DNA of 64,000 nucleotides from Corynebacterium minutissimum (GCF_000805675.1 NZ_JSEF01000012.1:230000-293999); one strand, 5' to 3'; shown: positions 16,958 to 26,001, counted from the stretch's first letter. Numbers and translations: made by a program. Notes: generated by a model from the letters alone, not told the origin.

Positions 16958-18415
16958 ATGACTCAAACTGCTGAAAAGACAGATCTCGCTCAGATTGGTG
17001 TCGTGGGCTTGGCCGTTATGGGCTCCAACCTGGCACGCAATTTTGCCCGCAATGGTAACACCGTAGCGGTGTACAACCGCAGTCCGGAGAAGACCCGAGC
17101 GCTCATCGAGAACCATGGCGATGAGGGACACTTCGTCCCATCCGAAACTGTTGAGGATTTCGTGGCATCCCTGGAGCGTCCGCGCAAGGCCATCATCATG
17201 GTGCAAGCAGGTAAGGCAACTGACGCCGTCATCAACCAGCTGGCTGAGGCTATGGATGAAGGCGACATCATCATCGACGGCGGAAATGCGCTGTTTACTG
17301 ACACGATTCGTCGCGAGAAGGAAGTCGCTGAGAAGGGTCGTCACTTTGTGGGCGCCGGTATCTCTGGCGGTGAAGAGGGCGCCCTCAACGGTCCGTCGAT
17401 TATGCCGGGTGGCCCGGCCGAGTCTTGGGAGACGCTCGGCCCCATTCTCGAATCCATCGCAGCTAACGTCGATGGCACGCCGTGCGTGACTCACATCGGC
17501 CCCGATGGTGCTGGCCATTTTGTCAAGATGGTCCACAACGGTATTGAGTACGCTGATATGCAGGTCATTGGTGAGGCCTACCAGCTGTTGCGTTACGGCG
17601 CAGGTATGGAGCCGGCGGAGATCGCGGAGACCTTCAAGGAATGGAACTCCGGTGATTTGGACTCCTACCTCATTGAGATCACCGCCGAGGTCTTGGCACA
17701 GAAGGACCCGGAGACGGGTGCCCCGCTTGTCGACGTCATCGTAGATGCCGCCGGCCAAAAGGGCACCGGCCGCTGGACAGCCATTAATGGCCTGGAGCTA
17801 GGTGTGCCCATTACCGGCATTGCGGAGTCTGTCTTTGCCCGCGCCTTGTCCTCCTCCACTGCGCAGCGTGCGGCTGCACAAGAGGGCCAGCTGCCATCCG
17901 GCACTATCAAGGAACTCGACGTTGATAAGGCTGGATTCATCGAGGATGTGCGCCGCGCCCTGTATGCTGCCAAGCTCATCGCTTACTCTCAGGGCTTTGA
18001 TGAAATCAAGGCTGGCTCTGAAGAGTTTGGTTGGAACGTCGATCCGCGTGATCTGGCCACCATTTGGCGCGGTGGCTGCATCATTCGCGCCAAGTTCCTC
18101 GACCGCATCCGCGAGGCCTACGACAATAACTCGGACCTCCCGGCCCTCATCCTGGACCCATACTTCAAGGGTGAGCTCGAGGGCCTCATCGATCCGTGGC
18201 GCCGCGTCGTGGTCGCCGCCACTCAGCTTGGCCTTCCAGCACCGGTCTTTGCGTCTTCCCTGTCCTACTACGACAGCCTCCGCGCTGAGCGCCTGCCTGC
18301 TGCTCTAATCCAGGGCCAGCGTGACTTCTTCGGCGCCCACACCTTCAAGCGCGTTGACCGCGAAGGCACTTTCCACATTGAGTGGTCGCGGGATCGCTCC
18401 CTCACCGAGTACTAA
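16958..18415 (+). CDS. gnd: 6-phosphogluconate dehydrogenase, decarboxylating
   Basis: This is the oxidative pentose phosphate enzyme that converts 6-phosphogluconate to ribulose 5-phosphate, CO2 and NADPH, about 485 residues long. It shows the NADP fold (VGLAVMGSNLARNFARNG), the substrate signature GISGGEEGALNGPSIMPGG, HFVKMVHNGIEY with the catalytic Lys, and the QKGTGRWTA segment. A TAAGAT element at 16945-16950 lies seven bases before the ATG at 16958, so a leaderless transcript from that ATG is likely; an in-frame ATG at 16949 would overlap the -10. A hairpin follows the stop. Confidence 0.95.
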   Translation: MTQTAEKTDLAQIGVVGLAVMGSNLARNFARNGNTVAVYNRSPEKTRALIENHGDEGHFVPSETVEDFVASLERPRKAIIMVQAGKATDAVINQLAEAMDEGDIIIDGGNALFTDTIRREKEVAEKGRHFVGAGISGGEEGALNGPSIMPGGPAESWETLGPILESIAANVDGTPCVTHIGPDGAGHFVKMVHNGIEYADMQVIGEAYQLLRYGAGMEPAEIAETFKEWNSGDLDSYLIEITAEVLAQKDPETGAPLVDVIVDAAGQKGTGRWTAINGLELGVPITGIAESVFARALSSSTAQRAAAQEGQLPSGTIKELDVDKAGFIEDVRRALYAAKLIAYSQGFDEIKAGSEEFGWNVDPRDLATIWRGGCIIRAKFLDRIREAYDNNSDLPALILDPYFKGELEGLIDPWRRVVVAATQLGLPAPVFASSLSYYDSLRAERLPAALIQGQRDFFGAHTFKRVDREGTFHIEWSRDRSLTEY

Positions 18416-18447
18416 TTGCCGAGTACCAAGCTCAAACACTGTGGGTG

Positions 18448-18479
18448 AAGGCCTCTCGCCGTCATTGTGAGAGGCCTTT
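18448..18479 (+). terminator. terminator after gnd
   Basis: The perfect 10-base stem AAGGCCTCTC/GAGAGGCCTT with an 11-base loop follows the gnd stop by 32 bases. The U-run is short (TTT). It probably serves both gnd and the convergent membrane protein gene. Confidence 0.75.
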
Positions 18480-18525
18480 GCCCATTACTATGTACTGCGT
18501 ACTGCGCAGCCGCTAGCGGCCGATG

Positions 18526-19521
18526 CTACTTTCGATCACGCTCTACGATTCCTGCGTCGATGAGCGGTTGGCGCAGAAGAACTTCGCTTGTAGTCGAGAT
18601 GTATTCGATGGCGGCCGTCTCCCCGGCAAGAACTTCAGACATGACGTACTCTTTCTCGCCCTCATACGAGTTGTAAATCATAAAGAGCATCGACCCACGA
18701 GTTGTTTTCACTTCGTTGGCTGTACCGACGATATCGACCGTATCGGCCAGCGACTCGAACTTTTCCTTGTGTTCCCTGCCTGGTTTGGCTGCGGCAGCAA
18801 TCGCATCCGTGTTTCTGGTGTAGTTAGCCATGAGTTCCCCCTCTTCGCCGAAGAAGCAGGTGATAGTAGGCACCATGCCACTAGAGAAGAATCCTTGGTC
18901 ATCGGGTTTACCGAAGAACGATGCTCCCTGCACACATGTGTCGCTCAACCCCGCCAGTTCTTCCGGAACAGGTGCCTCCTTCAGGTCTCCCTCGCGGATC
19001 TTCTCGGCTTCCTCAATGGATAGTGAGTGGTCGAAGTAGTCGTCCGGCAAGCCTTCAAGCGGTGCAAGCGGTGCGGCTTCTACCTGCGTGGGTTTCTCAT
19101 CATCAGCGGAGTCTTTTTCAGTTGTATCTGCACCGTCATCCGAGGTCGGCACTGTTGATTGCGCAGTCGCCTTCGCTTCAGTTGCTGACTCCGGTGTGCG
19201 AGCGGATCTGCCATCATCATCGTTGTTGACAAGCTCCCGAACTAGGAAAAACCCAACGCCAAGAAGAAGGAGCATCGCGATAATGACGGCAAGAAGAATC
19301 CATATCGCTGCCGATGAGGACTTCTTCTGCGGCTCAGCAAAGGCGGGGTTTGCCTGGGCGCCGGCGCCATACGGCCCTGCCTGATGGTTTCCATATGGGG
19401 CGCCCTGCTGCATCCCATATTGTTGAGCCCCATTCGGTCCGGAGTGATTGAACTGCTGTGTGGGTTGTTGTGGATTCTGTGGTCCCTGCTGGAAGTGCGA
19501 GCCATTGTGGGGTTGCGTCAT
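18526..19521 (-). CDS. single-pass membrane protein with Q/N/G-rich head and extracytoplasmic domain (paralogue A)
   Basis: The 331-residue protein has a low-complexity Gln/Asn/Gly/Pro-rich N-terminus (residues 1-60), one membrane helix (about 72-95, IWILLAVIIAMLLLLGVGFF), an acidic/Thr-rich linker and a C-terminal domain (about 170-331) that would lie outside. The domain has two Cys in the pattern LSDTCVQGASFFG...VPTITCFFG, then YTRNTDAIAAA and a C-terminal PLIDAGIVERDR. The same pattern occurs in the next gene, so the two are tandem paralogues. No function is recognised; the head resembles disordered heads of other corynebacterial envelope proteins. Alternative: a sensor or stalk protein. 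Confidence 0.75.
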   Translation of the reverse strand: MTQPHNGSHFQQGPQNPQQPTQQFNHSGPNGAQQYGMQQGAPYGNHQAGPYGAGAQANPAFAEPQKKSSSAAIWILLAVIIAMLLLLGVGFFLVRELVNNDDDGRSARTPESATEAKATAQSTVPTSDDGADTTEKDSADDEKPTQVEAAPLAPLEGLPDDYFDHSLSIEEAEKIREGDLKEAPVPEELAGLSDTCVQGASFFGKPDDQGFFSSGMVPTITCFFGEEGELMANYTRNTDAIAAAAKPGREHKEKFESLADTVDIVGTANEVKTTRGSMLFMIYNSYEGEKEYVMSEVLAGETAAIEYISTTSEVLLRQPLIDAGIVERDRK

Positions 19522-19618
19522 GGTTGCAAATTAGCAAAGTATCGCCGAGTGCTCCCGGGAAAATGACAGGCCATGGGTGCTAATCCCCACCTGTCATCAG
19601 TCATTCACACTGAGACTG

Positions 19619-20323
19619 CTAGGCGTCGATGAAGGGTGGGACCGGAGTTCTGTCGAGAATTCCGGCATCGACGAGCCTCTGCATACAGTCGTAGTCAAAG
19701 CCTGTTATATCTTCAGTGAGCAGCATGAGGTACTCAATCACGGCTTCTCCATTAGCCAGAACCTCAACAATCACCAGATCAGAGTCCTGTATATAGCCAG
19801 CAATGATAGAGCCGCGCGCAGTAGAAAAGTCCACTATCGATTCCTGCAGCCCCATGCTCTCCGCAGCAGCAATGGCTTCCTTGTTCTCGGTGTATTGCGC
19901 GGTGAATTCGTTATCATCACCAAACATGCACTCCACGGTCGGCACCCAGTGTGCATCGCGGCCATCGTCGTCAGATTGACCAAAGTAGGATGTGCCTTCA
20001 TAGCAGTCAGACGTAAGGTCTGAGAGTACGGAAGGTACCGGTGCATCTCCCGCAGAATCGCGGAGGGTATTGATGTCATCCACATCAATGGTCCGGTCCC
20101 AATAGCCGTCATCAGCTGGCGTTAACGACTCCGCCCCATTGTGGTTCCCACTGACGCCACCGGTGGCATCTTTTAGGGCCTGGAGGGCGACAAAGAGAGA
20201 CAATCCGAGTATGAGCACCACAGCTAAAATCACTCCGAGAGTGGTCCAAAGCGCCTGCTTTGAGCCGCTGCTACCCTGCTGCGACTGTTGAAAGCGATCG
20301 TAGCTTCCGTAAGGGCTTGTCAT
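19619..20323 (-). CDS. single-pass membrane protein with extracytoplasmic domain (paralogue B)
   Basis: The 234-residue protein has a short Gln/Ser-rich head, one helix (about 24-47, LWTTLGVILAVVLILGLSLF) and an outer domain. It aligns with its neighbour: APVPSVLSDLTSDCYEG, TSYFGQSDDDG, WVPTVECMFGDDNEFTAQYT and NKEAIAAAESMG, with the two cysteines in register, and both end in a VDAGI motif. The head and linker are much shorter than in the neighbour. A third Cys (YDCMQRLVDAGI) is not shared. Function is unknown; divergent from the DEAD-box helicase gene. Confidence 0.75.
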   Translation of the reverse strand: MTSPYGSYDRFQQSQQGSSGSKQALWTTLGVILAVVLILGLSLFVALQALKDATGGVSGNHNGAESLTPADDGYWDRTIDVDDINTLRDSAGDAPVPSVLSDLTSDCYEGTSYFGQSDDDGRDAHWVPTVECMFGDDNEFTAQYTENKEAIAAAESMGLQESIVDFSTARGSIIAGYIQDSDLVIVEVLANGEAVIEYLMLLTEDITGFDYDCMQRLVDAGILDRTPVPPFIDA

Positions 20324-20456
20324 GGGCCAAGAGTAACAGAGAACTAGGCCGCAATTTTGACATAGTTGCAGGCCACGGGGATCTTTCCCCTACTAGCGAA
20401 AGAGGGATTCACCATAGTTTCTGAATCCCTAAGCTGGGCGTTAAACTGTGGAAGCG

Positions 20457-21791
20457 ATGACTACTTTTGCCGATCTCGGCCTTCCCCGCGACGTCGTCCG
20501 TGTCCTTGATAAACAGGGCATCACGACCCCCTTCCCCATCCAAGCCGCTGCGATTCCTGACGCTCTTGCAGGAAAAGACGTGCTTGGCCGTGGCCCGACG
20601 GGCTCGGGAAAAACGTTTACCTTTGGGCTTCCTATGCTCACCCGCTTGGCGGAGTCCGGTGTCTCCCGTCCCGCCCATCCGCGTGGTCTGGTGCTCGCGC
20701 CTACGCGTGAGCTAGCTATCCAAATTCAGCAGCGATTAGAAGAACCCGCCGCTGCTTTGGGGCTGCGTGTTCTAGCTGTCGTTGGTGGCGTCAATATCAA
20801 CAACCACATTCGCTCGCTCGCGCGTCCGGTAGACCTGCTCGTCGCTACACCAGGCCGCGCTCAAGACCTCATCGACCAAGGCAAGCTTTTCTTCGACCAC
20901 GTCGCCATCACCGCACTCGATGAAGCCGATCAGATGGCCGATATGGGCTTCCTCCCCCAGGTGCGAAAACTTCTTAAGCTCACGCCCGCAGATGGGCAGC
21001 GTTTACTCTTTTCGGCGACTCTCGACGGTGAAGTCAACAAGCTCGTCAATCAGTTCTTGCACGATCCGGTTACCCACTCCACCGCACCAGTTGAGGCCGC
21101 CGTGGACACCATGGAACACCACCTCATCTTTATTGGCACTCGTGAAGCCCGTAATGACGTGGTCCTGCGCCTAGGCGCACGTAAAGGCAAGACCATCATG
21201 TTTATGCGCACCAAGCATGGAGTAGACCGGCAAGCCAAGAAGCTGCGCCGCGTCGGCATCAATGCCCTACCGCTGCATGGCGATAAGGGCCAAGGCTCCC
21301 GCACCGCAGCAATCGAAGGCTTCGCTGACGGCAGCGTCCCCGTCCTCGTTGCCACGGATATCGCCGCGCGCGGCATCGACATCGCGGATGTGTCGCTCGT
21401 CGTCCACGTCGACCCGCCTGCGGAGCACAAGGCCTACCTACACCGCTCCGGACGCACGGCACGTGGCGGTGATTCTGGCACCGTCGTCACCCTAGTGACC
21501 GATGAGCAACGCGATGAGGTAGCCAAGCTCATCCAGAAGGCTGGTGTTAACCACACGGACCTCGATATTAGTGACCGCGCCAACCCCGCCAGCAGCCCCG
21601 AACTCGCTCAGATGACAGGAGCGCGCAAGCCCACCGGTGAGCCGCTTGGACCGCCACACCAACAGCAGCCGAAGAACAAGCCGAAGAGCGAGGCCCACAA
21701 GCAGTCTTCGCGTCAGCGTTCGGGTAGCCAGGGCCACCGCAGTCGCGGCCGAAACCAACGCCGGCGGCGCGGCAATGCAGGTCAGCGATGA
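20457..21791 (+). CDS. DEAD-box RNA helicase
   Basis: About 444 residues with all helicase motifs in order: Q motif FPIQ, motif I GRGPTGSGKT, Ia PTRELA, Ib TPGR, II ALDEADQMADMGF, III SAT, then ATDIAARGID and HRSGRTARGG. The tail (last 60 residues) is very basic and Gln/Arg-rich, typical of RhlE-type proteins that bind RNA for ribosome assembly or mRNA decay. TAAACT at 20442-20447 lies nine bases before the ATG at 20457 (MTTFADL), which suggests a near-leaderless mRNA; a GTG at 20448 is in frame. It overlaps the next gene by four bases. Confidence 0.9.
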   Translation: MTTFADLGLPRDVVRVLDKQGITTPFPIQAAAIPDALAGKDVLGRGPTGSGKTFTFGLPMLTRLAESGVSRPAHPRGLVLAPTRELAIQIQQRLEEPAAALGLRVLAVVGGVNINNHIRSLARPVDLLVATPGRAQDLIDQGKLFFDHVAITALDEADQMADMGFLPQVRKLLKLTPADGQRLLFSATLDGEVNKLVNQFLHDPVTHSTAPVEAAVDTMEHHLIFIGTREARNDVVLRLGARKGKTIMFMRTKHGVDRQAKKLRRVGINALPLHGDKGQGSRTAAIEGFADGSVPVLVATDIAARGIDIADVSLVVHVDPPAEHKAYLHRSGRTARGGDSGTVVTLVTDEQRDEVAKLIQKAGVNHTDLDISDRANPASSPELAQMTGARKPTGEPLGPPHQQQPKNKPKSEAHKQSSRQRSGSQGHRSRGRNQRRRRGNAGQR

Positions 21792-22645
21792 TACTTCAAC
21801 CCGCAGACTGGCAGGCGCAAATGCGCGCCCATGAGGAGGCGGCTGACGAGTACCTCTCGCGCTACCGCCATCCTGGCTCGTACCACCCTGTCTACGATTT
21901 TCTCTTCGAGTACTACCCTGTGCGCCCCTCGCATTTGCGGCGCTGGCACCCAGGCATTGGTGTCGCACTGGCAGGTGAGGAGGTTCCCCACGCCGAGTGG
22001 CGGTTCTATCACCGCACTGCTGAGGGAATCGCGCTTGATACCGAGGCTTTCCTCGAAAGTCGCGGCGGTACGGTGCGCTACGTCCTCGAGCTGCTAGAGA
22101 AGACTGCCCGTAACCCCATACAATTCGATTGCTTCGGCCTCCACGAGTGGGCGATGGTCTATCACACGGATACTCCGCGTCATGACTTGCCACTGAGACT
22201 GGGTGCGGAAGGAACGAATGAGGTCGTCGACAAACACCGCATCAAATGCACGCACTACGACGCCTTCCGCTTCTTCACCGCTCCTGCCCGCCCTCTCAAC
22301 CTCACAGTCCTTTCACGTGATGACCAGCCGGATCATGACCAAGCCGGTTGCGTCCACGCAACGATGGATTTGTACAAATGGGCATGGAAATTGGGGCCGT
22401 TGATACCCGGTGAACTTTTCCTTGATACCTTCCGCCTGGCCGTCGCTGCTCGGACACTAGATATGGAAGCATCGCCCTATGACTGCCGTGAGTGGGGCTT
22501 TGGCGTTGTGCCAATTGAAACTCCCGAGGGTAAGTCCGAATATGTGCGCCGACAGCGTGCGCTGTCCGACGCCGCCGCGCCCCTCCGCGCACGGCTTGTC
22601 TCCCAAATTCGTGCCGTGATGCCCGCTACAATGAAGAACCATTGA
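21788..22645 (+). CDS. protein annotated in actinobacteria as 3-methyladenine DNA glycosylase
   Basis: The 285-residue protein shows the pattern of a family found across actinobacteria: HPVYDFLFEYYPVRPSHLRRWHPG near residue 35, then FDCFGLHEWAMVYH, and a C-terminal RDDQPDHDQAGCVHATMDLYKWAWKL. The family is often labelled 3-methyladenine glycosylase, but I see no helix-hairpin-helix or AAG motif, so the role is unproven. The ATG overlaps the helicase stop (ATGA), so the two are translationally coupled. Confidence 0.6.
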   Translation: MILQPADWQAQMRAHEEAADEYLSRYRHPGSYHPVYDFLFEYYPVRPSHLRRWHPGIGVALAGEEVPHAEWRFYHRTAEGIALDTEAFLESRGGTVRYVLELLEKTARNPIQFDCFGLHEWAMVYHTDTPRHDLPLRLGAEGTNEVVDKHRIKCTHYDAFRFFTAPARPLNLTVLSRDDQPDHDQAGCVHATMDLYKWAWKLGPLIPGELFLDTFRLAVAARTLDMEASPYDCREWGFGVVPIETPEGKSEYVRRQRALSDAAAPLRARLVSQIRAVMPATMKNH

Positions 22646-22713
22646 TGTGACCAGTCGGGGCACACTTAAATGTCCCGAGGTTCCCACCACGGCCCCAGCG
22701 CGGAAGGAAGAAG

Positions 22714-23592
22714 ATGGCCCGACACTCGGATGGAAAGAACAACTACTCATTTGCACCGTGGGTCATCATTGTGGCCATCCTTGCAGTGCTGGCGCTGATT
22801 ATTGGTGGCTTCTTCCTTTTCCGCGGTGGCAATTCGGATCCCACCGAGAACGTGGCTGCGGAAACACCCGCAGAATCCACGGCTGCGGCAGACTCCGAGA
22901 GCGAATCCCCCGCTCAAGCAACGGCGTCCGCGTCGGAGACGTCCACAGAAGCCACCTCGTCCACAAAGGCAGGAGAGTCTGAGGCCGAGTCCTCGTCAGC
23001 CACTCCCAGCTCCGAAGACAAACCTGCAGATGCAGTTGCTGAGGTTGCCCCGAATACGCTGTTCCTTCTTGATACCTCTGAAAACCTTGCGCCTTATTTC
23101 GAGGCGGTAAGCCAGGGTGTCGCCGATGCCGCGACGGCTGCCAGTGATGAGGGCAGCCAGGTGGGCCTGTGGAACTATTCCTCCCCCATTTCTGCTACGG
23201 CAACCGTGGGTTACCGTCCGAACGTGGCCTACGGACCCGCTGAGAACGTCGCGCAGGCAGTGGGGTTGTTCGGCACCGGTGGCGTGCCACAAACGCGCAG
23301 CGCAGTCGTTGCCGCGCTGGGAAACGCTTCTGACCAAGCTACCGAAAGCGGCAAGGATACCCGCGTTGTCCTGGTCACTACAGGAACCCAACAGGACATG
23401 GATGACGCCGCATTTGCAGAGGCCGTCAAGAACGCGCGTGCCGAGGGCGTGAGCTTGAGCGTGGTCCACGTCGGCAACGGTGAGAAGGATGCTGAGCTAG
23501 AAAAACTTGCTGATTCCTACAGCACTGTCTCAGATCCTTCAGATGCTATTGCGAACAAGAAGAGCATCACGGCCGCGGCTGGCGCACAGTAG
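22714..23592 (+). CDS. membrane-anchored von Willebrand A-like protein
   Basis: The 292-residue protein has one N-terminal helix (about 15-37), a long Ala/Glu/Ser/Thr-rich stalk (about 45-110) that would span the wall, and a C-terminal domain resembling VWA: NTLFLLDTSENL as the first strand, VVLVTTGTQQDMDD in the middle, VSLSVVHVGNG near the end. The MIDAS DxSxS is altered to DTSEN and the usual DG after the middle strand is TG, so metal binding is doubtful. It follows the putative glycosylase gene by 68 bases. The role is unknown; it may bind another envelope protein. Confidence 0.72.
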   Translation: MARHSDGKNNYSFAPWVIIVAILAVLALIIGGFFLFRGGNSDPTENVAAETPAESTAAADSESESPAQATASASETSTEATSSTKAGESEAESSSATPSSEDKPADAVAEVAPNTLFLLDTSENLAPYFEAVSQGVADAATAASDEGSQVGLWNYSSPISATATVGYRPNVAYGPAENVAQAVGLFGTGGVPQTRSAVVAALGNASDQATESGKDTRVVLVTTGTQQDMDDAAFAEAVKNARAEGVSLSVVHVGNGEKDAELEKLADSYSTVSDPSDAIANKKSITAAAGAQ

Positions 23593-23670
23593 TCAGTCAG
23601 GGACGTGGGCAGTCAGAAGCTAACGCGCGTGAATTCGCGCTGACCAACTTTCCCTTACAGCAAGTATGAA

Positions 23671-23736
23671 GCCGCCGAACCTTCCCAAGGCACTGACGTG
23701 AGCAGCAGTGCTGAGAAGGTGCGGCGGCGTTATTTT
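23671..23736. terminator. bidirectional hairpin between convergent genes
   Basis: GCCGCCGAACCTTC pairs with the complement ending GAAGGTGCGGCGGC (one mismatch), with an inner AGTGCT/AGCACT-like extension, and is followed by TTATTTT on the plus strand. It lies between the VWA-like gene and the convergent merR gene. Confidence 0.65.
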
Positions 23737-23752
23737 AAGAGAACAGTAAGCC

Positions 23753-24361
23753 TTAGGAGGACTTGCGCTTGCGGCGAGCAGCAAGCTCGTCGAGGCCCAC
23801 GACCACGTCGGTCTCGTCTTCCTCAACGATGCGCTCAGCCGGGAAAGACGTAATGGTTCCGGACAGCTCCTTGAGGATGCCCGGCACTGCAATGCCAAAG
23901 ACACCCTGGCCACCGGCGAGGAGGTCAATGACTTCGTCGTTGGAGCGGCACTCATACACCGTGGTGCCATCAGACACTAGGGTGAGCTCAGCTAGGTCAT
24001 TCACGCCGCGGTCACGCAAAGACTCCACGGCGAGGCGGATATTCTGCAAGGAGATACCCGTATCCAGCAGGCGCTTGACAATCTTGAGGACGAGGACGTC
24101 CTTGAAGGAGTACAGACGCTGGGAGCCGGAGCCACGGGCAGTTCGGATAGAAGGCTTCACCAGATCGGTTCGCGCCCAGTAGTCCAGCTGGCGGTAGGTA
24201 ATGCCGGCCACCTGGCACGCGATGGGCACGCGGTAGCCCAGCTCCTCATCCGGGCCAATATCGAACAGGGACTCTTGGACGTAGCTGCCACAGTCGTCGT
24301 AGTCCAGCGCAGCGCCGGTCTCAAGGTCCAGGGTTTCAGTGTGAAGGTCTTTACTGCTCAC
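23753..24361 (-). CDS. MerR-family transcriptional regulator
   Basis: The 202-residue protein has a MerR winged-helix near residues 45-115: YRVPIACQVAGITYRQLDYW, then RTARGSGSQRLYSFKDVLVL and LLDTGISLQNIRLAV. The C-terminal part is not a known ligand domain. The gene starts with GTG; GGAG lies eight bases upstream. It is the last of four genes secA2-odhI-ftsR-bifunctional nuclease-merR on this strand, the same order as in C. glutamicum (the cg1633-type regulator). No regulon can be read from the sequence. Confidence 0.85.
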   Translation of the reverse strand: MSSKDLHTETLDLETGAALDYDDCGSYVQESLFDIGPDEELGYRVPIACQVAGITYRQLDYWARTDLVKPSIRTARGSGSQRLYSFKDVLVLKIVKRLLDTGISLQNIRLAVESLRDRGVNDLAELTLVSDGTTVYECRSNDEVIDLLAGGQGVFGIAVPGILKELSGTITSFPAERIVEEDETDVVVGLDELAARRKRKSS

Positions 24362-24454
24362 GTAATTACTCCAGTGATGTTTGAAGGGAGTTCTAGTTGT
24401 CTATTAAAGGGCACGCCGTCAACCACGTCAAGGGTACATCGGCGTGAACCTCTA

Positions 24455-24477
24455 GTAGAACTTTAGACTTTTTCTAC
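24455..24477. promoter_or_regulatory. inverted repeat upstream of merR
   Basis: GTAGAA and TTCTAC are separated by 11 bases, about 95 bases before the merR GTG and close to a possible TTGACG/TTTAAT promoter at 24394-24435. MerR proteins bind inverted repeats near their own promoters, so autoregulation is possible but unproven. Confidence 0.25.
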
Positions 24478-24531
24478 CTCATTGTCATCATAAGTCACAC
24501 GCGTGTCATTAAAAAGTTCGCGGACGTAAAG

Positions 24532-24557
24532 AAAAAGGCGCCCCCTCGAAGGGCGCC
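24532..24557 (-). terminator. terminator after the bifunctional nuclease gene
   Basis: On the minus strand GGCGCCC pairs with GGGGCGCC around a TCGA-type loop and is followed by TTTTTC, about 25 bases after the stop. Confidence 0.85.
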
Positions 24558-24582
24558 GTGGTGGTGTGTCTAATGTGAGAAT

Positions 24583-25179
24583 CTAGTCTTCGTCGTCAGA
24601 CTTGTCATCACCGAGCAAGTCTTCTTCGGAGATGCCGGAATCACGCATCATTTGTTCGAAGTCATCATCATCCTGGCTCTTCTGTTGAGCCAGTCTTTCC
24701 TGGAATTCCCGCACGCGCTTGTGCGGGAACGTCTCCGGTGAAGCAGCATCGCGCTCAAGGCCGTAGTACTCCTTCAGGTCCTCATCGCTGATGTAGATAG
24801 CTACCTCATCGAGCACGTCTTTCTCGAAAGTGATGGGAACCCCGTAGTGGTCTGCGAGGACGAGAGCATCACACATCCGGGCATCGTGCTCTTCTCCCCT
24901 GCCATCCACGAGATCCACCATGAAGGCACCTTTGCGGTACTCGGATACACAGATCTCATCAATACCGTCGAGCTCATCCGCAAAGGCGATAAGAAGTTCG
25001 TAGGTGCTCGGGCGAGCGTTAAAGTGGCGCTCCAACATCTGGAGAACACGCGCCCCGTCAATGGGTGACACCCAAACGGGCACGTGGCGGTCGGCTTCCT
25101 CCCAGTAAAACAGAGCGCAAAGATTGTTTTCGGGACCGACCGGATGGATACCTAGAAATTTCAATACTTCAGAATTCAT
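24583..25179 (-). CDS. bifunctional nuclease (BFN) domain protein
   Basis: About 198 residues. The first 130 or so form the BFN/DUF151 domain: NNLCALFYWEEADRHVPVWV, ALVLADHYGVPITFEKDVLDE, and the acidic MVDLVDGRGEEHDARMCDAL segment. BFN proteins have been described with DNase and RNase activity. The tail is strongly acidic (DDDDFEQMMRDSG, GDDKSDDED). The ATG at 25179 is favoured over the GTG at 25188 because GGGAG sits about 12 bases before it. Neighbours are ftsR and merR. Confidence 0.87.
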   Translation of the reverse strand: MNSEVLKFLGIHPVGPENNLCALFYWEEADRHVPVWVSPIDGARVLQMLERHFNARPSTYELLIAFADELDGIDEICVSEYRKGAFMVDLVDGRGEEHDARMCDALVLADHYGVPITFEKDVLDEVAIYISDEDLKEYYGLERDAASPETFPHKRVREFQERLAQQKSQDDDDFEQMMRDSGISEEDLLGDDKSDDED

Positions 25180-25251
25180 GGTTTCCACTCTCCCACACTT
25201 TTGGCAATGGTAACTGTTGCACCACTTCGGATAGACGTGCCCGAGAGGAAT

Positions 25252-26001
25252 CTACGGTAAAAATTCGTCGCGCAGCTCGGTCTTGACCAACGTGCTGTGC
25301 AAGGACAGGACGAGCGCTGCCATCTGCTGGGAAAGCTCTTCTGCTTGCTGCGGGGCGGTATCGGATTTAGAGTGCGCTACTGGCGAGGCAACTTGTGAAA
25401 TAAGGTCAGCTTGCCGGCGAGCAGCATTGCGCAGGGACTTCAGCTGGCGAGCGTCGAAGCCAAAGGACTCCAGTGCCACGGCAGCTGAAGCAATCGATAC
25501 ATCGTCGGTATCGAAAAAGCCCGCCGAATCCGGCTTGATAAGCCCGACCGCAACGAGACCAGCAATCTCTTCCTGGGTGGTGCCAGCTTGGTCAGCCACG
25601 TCGGCGTCAGTAAGCCGATTGACCACCGGCGCGCGCAGCTGTCCAGCGCTGATAAGGGCCTCGGCCTGCGAAGACACAATCGCCGTAACCTGGCCGGAGT
25701 CCATTGCCTCCAGCTGTTCGCGGATGACCTTTAGCGGCGTGTAGTTATCGCGCTGCGCTGTCAGAATGTAGCGCAGGCGGTCTAGGTCCTTCTGGTAGTA
25801 GCGGCGGTAGCCTTTGGGCGTGCGCTCCGGGGTGATTAGACCCTCAGACTCAAGGAAGCGAATCTTTGACACCGTGACATCAGGGAACTGCTTTTGCAGG
25901 TGCTTCAGCGTCACACCGATAGACATCGGCTTCTGCTTGGCGGCCTTGGGCTTCCTAGCGGCAGTGGACGCTGCTGCGGCGGTGGAGTTCTGGACGCTCA
26001 C
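25252..26001 (-). CDS. ftsR: MerR-type regulator FtsR
   Basis: The 249-residue protein begins with a low-complexity Ala/Lys segment, then the MerR winged helix (MSIGVTLKHLQKQFPDVTVS, FLESEGLITPERTPKGYRRY, DLDRLRYILTAQRD). In C. glutamicum the protein next to OdhI is FtsR, an activator of ftsZ; position directly after odhI and the matching length make orthology likely. The C-terminal part is helical and may dimerise. The start is a GTG with a weak ribosome site. Confidence 0.82.
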   Translation of the reverse strand: MSVQNSTAAAASTAARKPKAAKQKPMSIGVTLKHLQKQFPDVTVSKIRFLESEGLITPERTPKGYRRYYQKDLDRLRYILTAQRDNYTPLKVIREQLEAMDSGQVTAIVSSQAEALISAGQLRAPVVNRLTDADVADQAGTTQEEIAGLVAVGLIKPDSAGFFDTDDVSIASAAVALESFGFDARQLKSLRNAARRQADLISQVASPVAHSKSDTAPQQAEELSQQMAALVLSLHSTLVKTELRDEFLP

